This document shows, in pieces, positions 4,550-7,532 of a stretch of DNA of 7,532 nt. A model generated the notes under the pieces. That model made no database searches. It was not told where the DNA came from and was given only the letters and a program-made list of their open reading frames with translations. The stretch comes from Perlabentimonas sp034006965 (GTDB lineage: Bacteria > Bacteroidota > Bacteroidia > Bacteroidales > Tenuifilaceae), in NCBI GenBank assembly GCA_034006965.1, contig JAVERU010000146.1, positions 1 to 7,532 on the forward strand. The letters run 5' to 3'. Both the position numbers and the translations under genes were made by a program. Within the stretch, counting starts at the first letter, position 1. Each line of letters begins with the position of its first letter.

Positions 4550-6499
4550 TTAAATGCCAGTGATCCTAATCTCCGTCCTACGGTTTTCGGCCCTGCCATC
4601 CTCGGTGGCATTATCGCCAATGGGCTTGGTAAGCCCATAGCCCTTCCAGGTAATTCTAGCAGGATCGATACCATTTTCAACTAGGAATTGCGCTACCGAC
4701 TTGGCCCTGTTCTCCGACAGGGTGAGGTTATAGCTGGCGCTGCCCACATTGTCGGTATGGCCACCCACCTCAATGGTAAGCGTGGGGTTAAGGTTAAGCA
4801 GCTCGGTAAGCTTGTTTAGCTCCGAAATCGATTCGCCTTTAAGCTGGTACGAGTCGGTTTCGTAAAATACGTTGCGCATGACAATAATCCCCCCAATCCG
4901 GATTGGCGTTAGCTCAATATCCTTGCGGTAGGGCTCCTCGGCGCTATATATGCCCGACAGGTCGAAGTGCTCCGAGTGGTAAAGGTAGTTGGGAGCCGAG
5001 GCAAACATGGCGTAGCTCCTATTGGTGGGCAAGGTGAGTAGAAACGAGCCGCTGCTCGAGGCCTGCGCCTCGGTGATAATGCTGTTGTTTGCAACATCTA
5101 CCAAGCTAAAGTTGGCCCTAATGGGCCAGCCGCTACGCGCATCGGTAATGGTGCCGGTGATGTACGAGGTGGGGGTAGGCCGAATCTCATGAGGAATCTC
5201 AAACTTAAAGATATCTCTTCCTGCCTCGGGGTTTACATCCGATGAGTAGTAGGCCATGGTGCCCTTGGCGTTAACAATTAACCCATCCTCATCGCGATGC
5301 GTGTTGATAGGGTAACCAAGATTTTTGGGTGTGCTCCAGGTGGAGTCGTTTATCATTTGCGACATGTAGATGTCCAATCCACCCATGCCCACTCTACCAT
5401 TCGACGAGAAGTATAGCGTTCGGTTGTCGAAATGAATAAACGGCGATTGCTCGTTGTACTTGGTGTTAATGCTATCGCCTAGGTTCTCGGGGATTCCCCA
5501 CTTGTTGCTGTCCAGCTTTTGAACTCGCCAAACATCAAAGTCGCCCATGCCGGTATTCCTATTGCTAACAAAGTACAGCGTTTTGCCATCGGGCGAGATG
5601 GAGGGTTGTTTCTCGCTGGAGTAGGGAAGGTTTATGGGGTTTGGTAACGATTTAGGATTACCCCATCGGCCATTATCATCCAGCTCGCTAAAGTACAAGT
5701 TGCAGTAGCCCCTACAAATGGTGTAGTACATGGTTTTGCCGTCGGCGGTGAGCGATTGTGCCCCCTCGTTGAAGTGGGGTGTGTTAATGGGTGGCCCAAT
5801 GTTCGATACGGGCTCCCACTCTCCCTGCTCGTTTCTGTGGGTTATATAAAAATCTTCCTGGTGCCTTCCGGAGGGCTCGCCAGTTGACGATGGTACAGGT
5901 TTCTTAACCGTTATCACCAAGGTATTTTCCGAGGCCGAAAGGCTTGGCCAGTACTCATCGAGGTGGGTATTAACATTTGACCCTAGGTTAATAAGCTCAA
6001 AGGGAACAGGGTTGGCCATGGCCTCCATGGCAAAATCGCAGCTTTTGATGTACAGCTCGGCCAGCTCGCGCATATCATCACGTAAAAACGAGTACTCCAC
6101 AAACTGGCTAAGGTGCTGTTTAGCCCTGGGGTAGTCGGGAATTTTCATGAGCATAGTCCCTAAGCTAAAGTATAGGTTGGGGAAGAATTCGGGATTTATG
6201 GCTATGGCATTCTCACCATATTCAATCGCTTTCTCCAGATTGTTTATCCTTTGGTACACCTGCGAGAGGAATAGGTGGGCCTCGATAAAATTCTGGTCAA
6301 TATCAATGGCTTTAAGCAGCGCCTCTTCGGCCAGGGCAAACTCAAACCTGTCGTATGCCTGCATCGATAGCTCGTACTCCTTTATGGCCTTACGCTTTTT
6401 GGTGCTTAGCTCTGGTATTTGTGCAAATACACTAATCCCTGCTAGCAATGAGGCCAGGAGTAATATAGTAACTTTTTGATGATATCTATTCACAAGCAT
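4550..6499 (-). CDS. OmpA-family protein with TPR, PD40 propeller and carboxypeptidase-regulatory domains (PorE-like architecture)
   Basis: This 649-residue envelope protein has a signal peptide of about 26 residues ending VFA before Gln27, with no lipobox cysteine. Three TPR-like helical pairs span about 41-137. PD40/WD40-like propeller blades span about 170-435, with repeated phrases such as SISPDGKTLYF (300-310), TLYFSSNGRVGMGGLDIY (361-378) and several INT-type blade starts. A carboxypeptidase-regulatory-like domain covers about 445-515. An OmpA C-terminal peptidoglycan-binding domain covers about 543-649, with GGHTDN (579-584) and SENRAKSV (595-602). Asp583 and Arg598 are the expected diaminopimelate-binding pair. 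The order matches PG1058/PorE, a T9SS component of P. gingivalis, but similar paralogues are common, so no symbol is given. It is expected in the periplasm, tied to peptidoglycan. The T9SS cargo gene upstream fits but does not prove that role. Confidence 0.9.
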   Translation of the reverse strand: MLVNRYHQKVTILLLASLLAGISVFAQIPELSTKKRKAIKEYELSMQAYDRFEFALAEEALLKAIDIDQNFIEAHLFLSQVYQRINNLEKAIEYGENAIAINPEFFPNLYFSLGTMLMKIPDYPRAKQHLSQFVEYSFLRDDMRELAELYIKSCDFAMEAMANPVPFELINLGSNVNTHLDEYWPSLSASENTLVITVKKPVPSSTGEPSGRHQEDFYITHRNEQGEWEPVSNIGPPINTPHFNEGAQSLTADGKTMYYTICRGYCNLYFSELDDNGRWGNPKSLPNPINLPYSSEKQPSISPDGKTLYFVSNRNTGMGDFDVWRVQKLDSNKWGIPENLGDSINTKYNEQSPFIHFDNRTLYFSSNGRVGMGGLDIYMSQMINDSTWSTPKNLGYPINTHRDEDGLIVNAKGTMAYYSSDVNPEAGRDIFKFEIPHEIRPTPTSYITGTITDARSGWPIRANFSLVDVANNSIITEAQASSSGSFLLTLPTNRSYAMFASAPNYLYHSEHFDLSGIYSAEEPYRKDIELTPIRIGGIIVMRNVFYETDSYQLKGESISELNKLTELLNLNPTLTIEVGGHTDNVGSASYNLTLSENRAKSVAQFLVENGIDPARITWKGYGLTKPIGDNATEDGRAENRRTEIRITGI

Positions 6500-6610
6500 A
6501 CGCTTTTAGTCAATGGTTTATAGCATGTTTAGTTCTATCAACATCAACACATTTTGCATAAAACAGCTTATGTGGTTTAACTGAATGATGTGAGATCAAT
6601 TGTGATTTGT

Positions 6611-6618
6611 CAAAAGTA
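6611..6618 (-). promoter_or_regulatory. Candidate -7 promoter box upstream of the OmpA-family gene
   Basis: On the minus strand this reads TACTTTTG, identical to the box ahead of the SDR gene and a full match to TAnnTTTG. There is no good -33 box at 19 bases. It lies about 112 bases before the ATG at 6499, giving a leader of around 100 bases. It is downstream of the terminator of the preceding gene, as a separate promoter should be. Confidence 0.35.
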
Positions 6619-6664
6619 TGAAATTCTTTAAAATATCTTCCTTTCAATTTGTCAGTAGTATCAA

Positions 6665-6703
6665 TGTAAATACAACTACCCCGCACCAGTGGTGCGGGGT
6701 AGT
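6665..6703 (-). terminator. Intrinsic terminator after the T9SS cargo gene
   Basis: A perfect 13-bp, GC-rich stem (6675-6687 with 6691-6703) has a 3-base loop. On the minus strand it is followed by the T-rich tail TGTATTTA. It starts 25 bases after the stop codon of the gene ending at 6729 and isolates it from the OmpA-family gene. Confidence 0.8.
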
Positions 6704-6728
6704 GTGGCTAGAATGAGTGTGGCTGGTG

Positions 6729-7532
6729 CTAATTCGATTTAATGACTCTAAATGTCATTGTCATATCATCAGCATGAATTTCGATGATGTAGACTCCATT
6801 TTCGAAACTGCCCAAGTCGATATGGGTTGAGATTTCATTTACACCCGTTTTTCTTTTTACCAGCTGTCCACCTATGTTGTACACGCTAATAGAACCATTC
6901 CGAAGTGCTTCCTCAAAATTGATGTTCAAATGGCCTGAGGTGGGGTTGGGGTATATGTTTACTCCTGACAGCAGCTCCAACTCGCTTGACGATATGCTGA
7001 TGAAGTAACATTCCGATATAGCCGAGCATCCATTTTGTGTAACCTCAACAGCGTACGATCCAGAACTTGTGGGAGTGAATATTTGGTTTACTTGTCCCTC
7101 AATGGGTTGGTAATCGCCATTGCAAGCTAGCCATTGGTAGCTAGCATCAGTAGCATTGGCTACCAACGATTCGTTATCAAGCGTAACCGTAACATCTACT
7201 TCGATTACGGAAAGGTTTAACACGAATATACTATCGCACCCTGCAACGGTTTGTTGCTGGTCGAAGTAGGTTCCCGCCTCGGTGTATTCATTTCCCCGCC
7301 ACGTTAGGATTTCACCCTTACATATCTGTTCATTATCAACAAACTCGTAGGTAGGGTTAACCGTTATGGTCACCCCATCGCTCACCTGGCAGCCGTTGAG
7401 GCTTGCCGTTGCGGTGTAGGTGGTGGTTTCGGAGGGCGAAACGGTTGTGTTGTCCACATCCCAGGTCACCGTGCCGTTGCTGGTGGCGGTGAGGGTGATC
7501 TGGTCGCCGTGGCAAATCTCCTCATCGGCCAT
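6729..7532 (-). CDS. Type IX secretion cargo protein with Ig-like repeats and C-terminal sorting domain (5' end outside window)
   Basis: These are the last 267 residues of a larger protein. Three Ig/PKD-like modules are visible: about 1-58 (opening EEICHGDQITLTATS), about 60-109 (with ICKGEILTW and AGCDSIFVLNLSV), and about 112-181 (with SYQWLACNGDYQPI and GSYAVEVTQNGCS). A type A T9SS sorting domain follows at about 188-267, with YPNPTSG (194-200), SVYNIGGQLV (216-225) and NGVYIIEI (245-252), ending RVIKSN. Such proteins cross the outer membrane by T9SS, the domain being removed and the product released or attached to the surface. The catalytic or adhesive N-terminal part is not in the window, so the activity is unknown. 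The Met at 7532 sits inside the first repeat and is almost certainly internal. The TAG stop is followed by a strong terminator. Confidence 0.9.
   Translation of the reverse strand: MADEEICHGDQITLTATSNGTVTWDVDNTTVSPSETTTYTATASLNGCQVSDGVTITVNPTYEFVDNEQICKGEILTWRGNEYTEAGTYFDQQQTVAGCDSIFVLNLSVIEVDVTVTLDNESLVANATDASYQWLACNGDYQPIEGQVNQIFTPTSSGSYAVEVTQNGCSAISECYFISISSSELELLSGVNIYPNPTSGHLNINFEEALRNGSISVYNIGGQLVKRKTGVNEISTHIDLGSFENGVYIIEIHADDMTMTFRVIKSN

Larger units (their letters stand above)
4336..4555. mobile_element. Palindrome-rich element with imperfect terminal inverted repeats (MITE- or REP-like)
   Basis: The left end (4336-4358) and the reverse complement of the right end (4555-4533) match at 19 of 23 positions, both ending inward in GTCATTAG. 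TTAA lies just outside the conserved CCC at both ends (4337-4340 and 4550-4553), compatible with a short target duplication, although TTAA is itself palindromic. Inside are at least four hairpins and no open frame, so it is non-autonomous if mobile. The octamer GTCATTAG or its variant GCCATTAG occurs five times, in both orientations. Its right edge includes the TAA stop of the OmpA-like gene, and its left edge truncates the open frame at 4153-4347. It might instead be a structured RNA or a complex termination region for the two converging genes. Confidence 0.4.

Noticed and set aside
4336..4555. CRISPR array reading of the repeated GTCATTAG octamers
   Set aside because: The copies are short, in alternating orientation and irregularly spaced; there are no uniform repeats or spacers and no cas genes.
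4909..5097. 62-residue minus-strand frame inside the OmpA-family gene
   Set aside because: It is an alternative-frame shadow, Arg/Pro-rich, within the carboxypeptidase-regulatory region of the real gene.
6147..6479. 110-residue plus-strand frame opposite the TPR region
   Set aside because: It is antisense to the coding sequence for the signal peptide and TPR repeats; no independent start context or motif.
7530..7532. ATG at the window edge as the start of the T9SS cargo gene
   Set aside because: It falls within an Ig-like repeat, no signal peptide follows, and T9SS cargo needs one; the gene clearly continues beyond the window.

Overview
The window looks like chromosomal DNA of a Bacteroidota species, probably Bacteroidales-like. 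The reasons are a protein with a type IX secretion (T9SS) C-terminal sorting domain, an OmpA/TPR/PD40 envelope protein of a Bacteroidota architecture, TAnnTTTG-type -7 promoter boxes, and the absence of Shine-Dalgarno motifs before every visible start codon. The order cannot be fixed from this sequence alone.

Layout. Positions 16-723 (-) hold a classical short-chain dehydrogenase. A 146-bp divergent promoter region follows, then a small secreted beta-barrel-like protein (870-1475, +). That gene converges on a cold-shock protein gene (1556-1756, -), with a perfect 12-bp bidirectional terminator hairpin between them. A 417-bp spacer with no convincing gene leads to a SlyD-type peptidyl-prolyl isomerase with a His/Cys metal-binding tail (2174-2686, +); a Fur-box-like palindrome sits just ahead of it. 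After a strong terminator comes a glutamate/aspartate-type sodium or proton symporter of the DAACS family (2828-4141, +).

The 408-bp gap between the symporter and the next gene is the most unusual part. It holds a promoterless, startless reverse-strand open frame encoding one membrane segment (4153-4347, -), which looks like the 3' end of a broken gene. Directly next to it is a roughly 220-bp palindrome-rich element with imperfect terminal inverted repeats (about 4336-4555). Its right end reaches the stop codon of the next gene.

The right third is envelope and secretion related. It has a 649-residue TPR - PD40 propeller - carboxypeptidase-regulatory - OmpA protein (4550-6499, -), the same architecture as the T9SS component PorE (PG1058) of Porphyromonas gingivalis. 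After a GC-rich terminator lies the 3' part of a large T9SS cargo protein with Ig-like repeats (6729 to the window edge, -).

Most genes are separate transcription units of ordinary housekeeping or envelope type, and I see no complete novel multi-gene system. The points worth a second look are the terminal-inverted-repeat element with its flanking gene remnant, the Fur-like box ahead of slyD, and the PorE-like protein beside a T9SS cargo gene.
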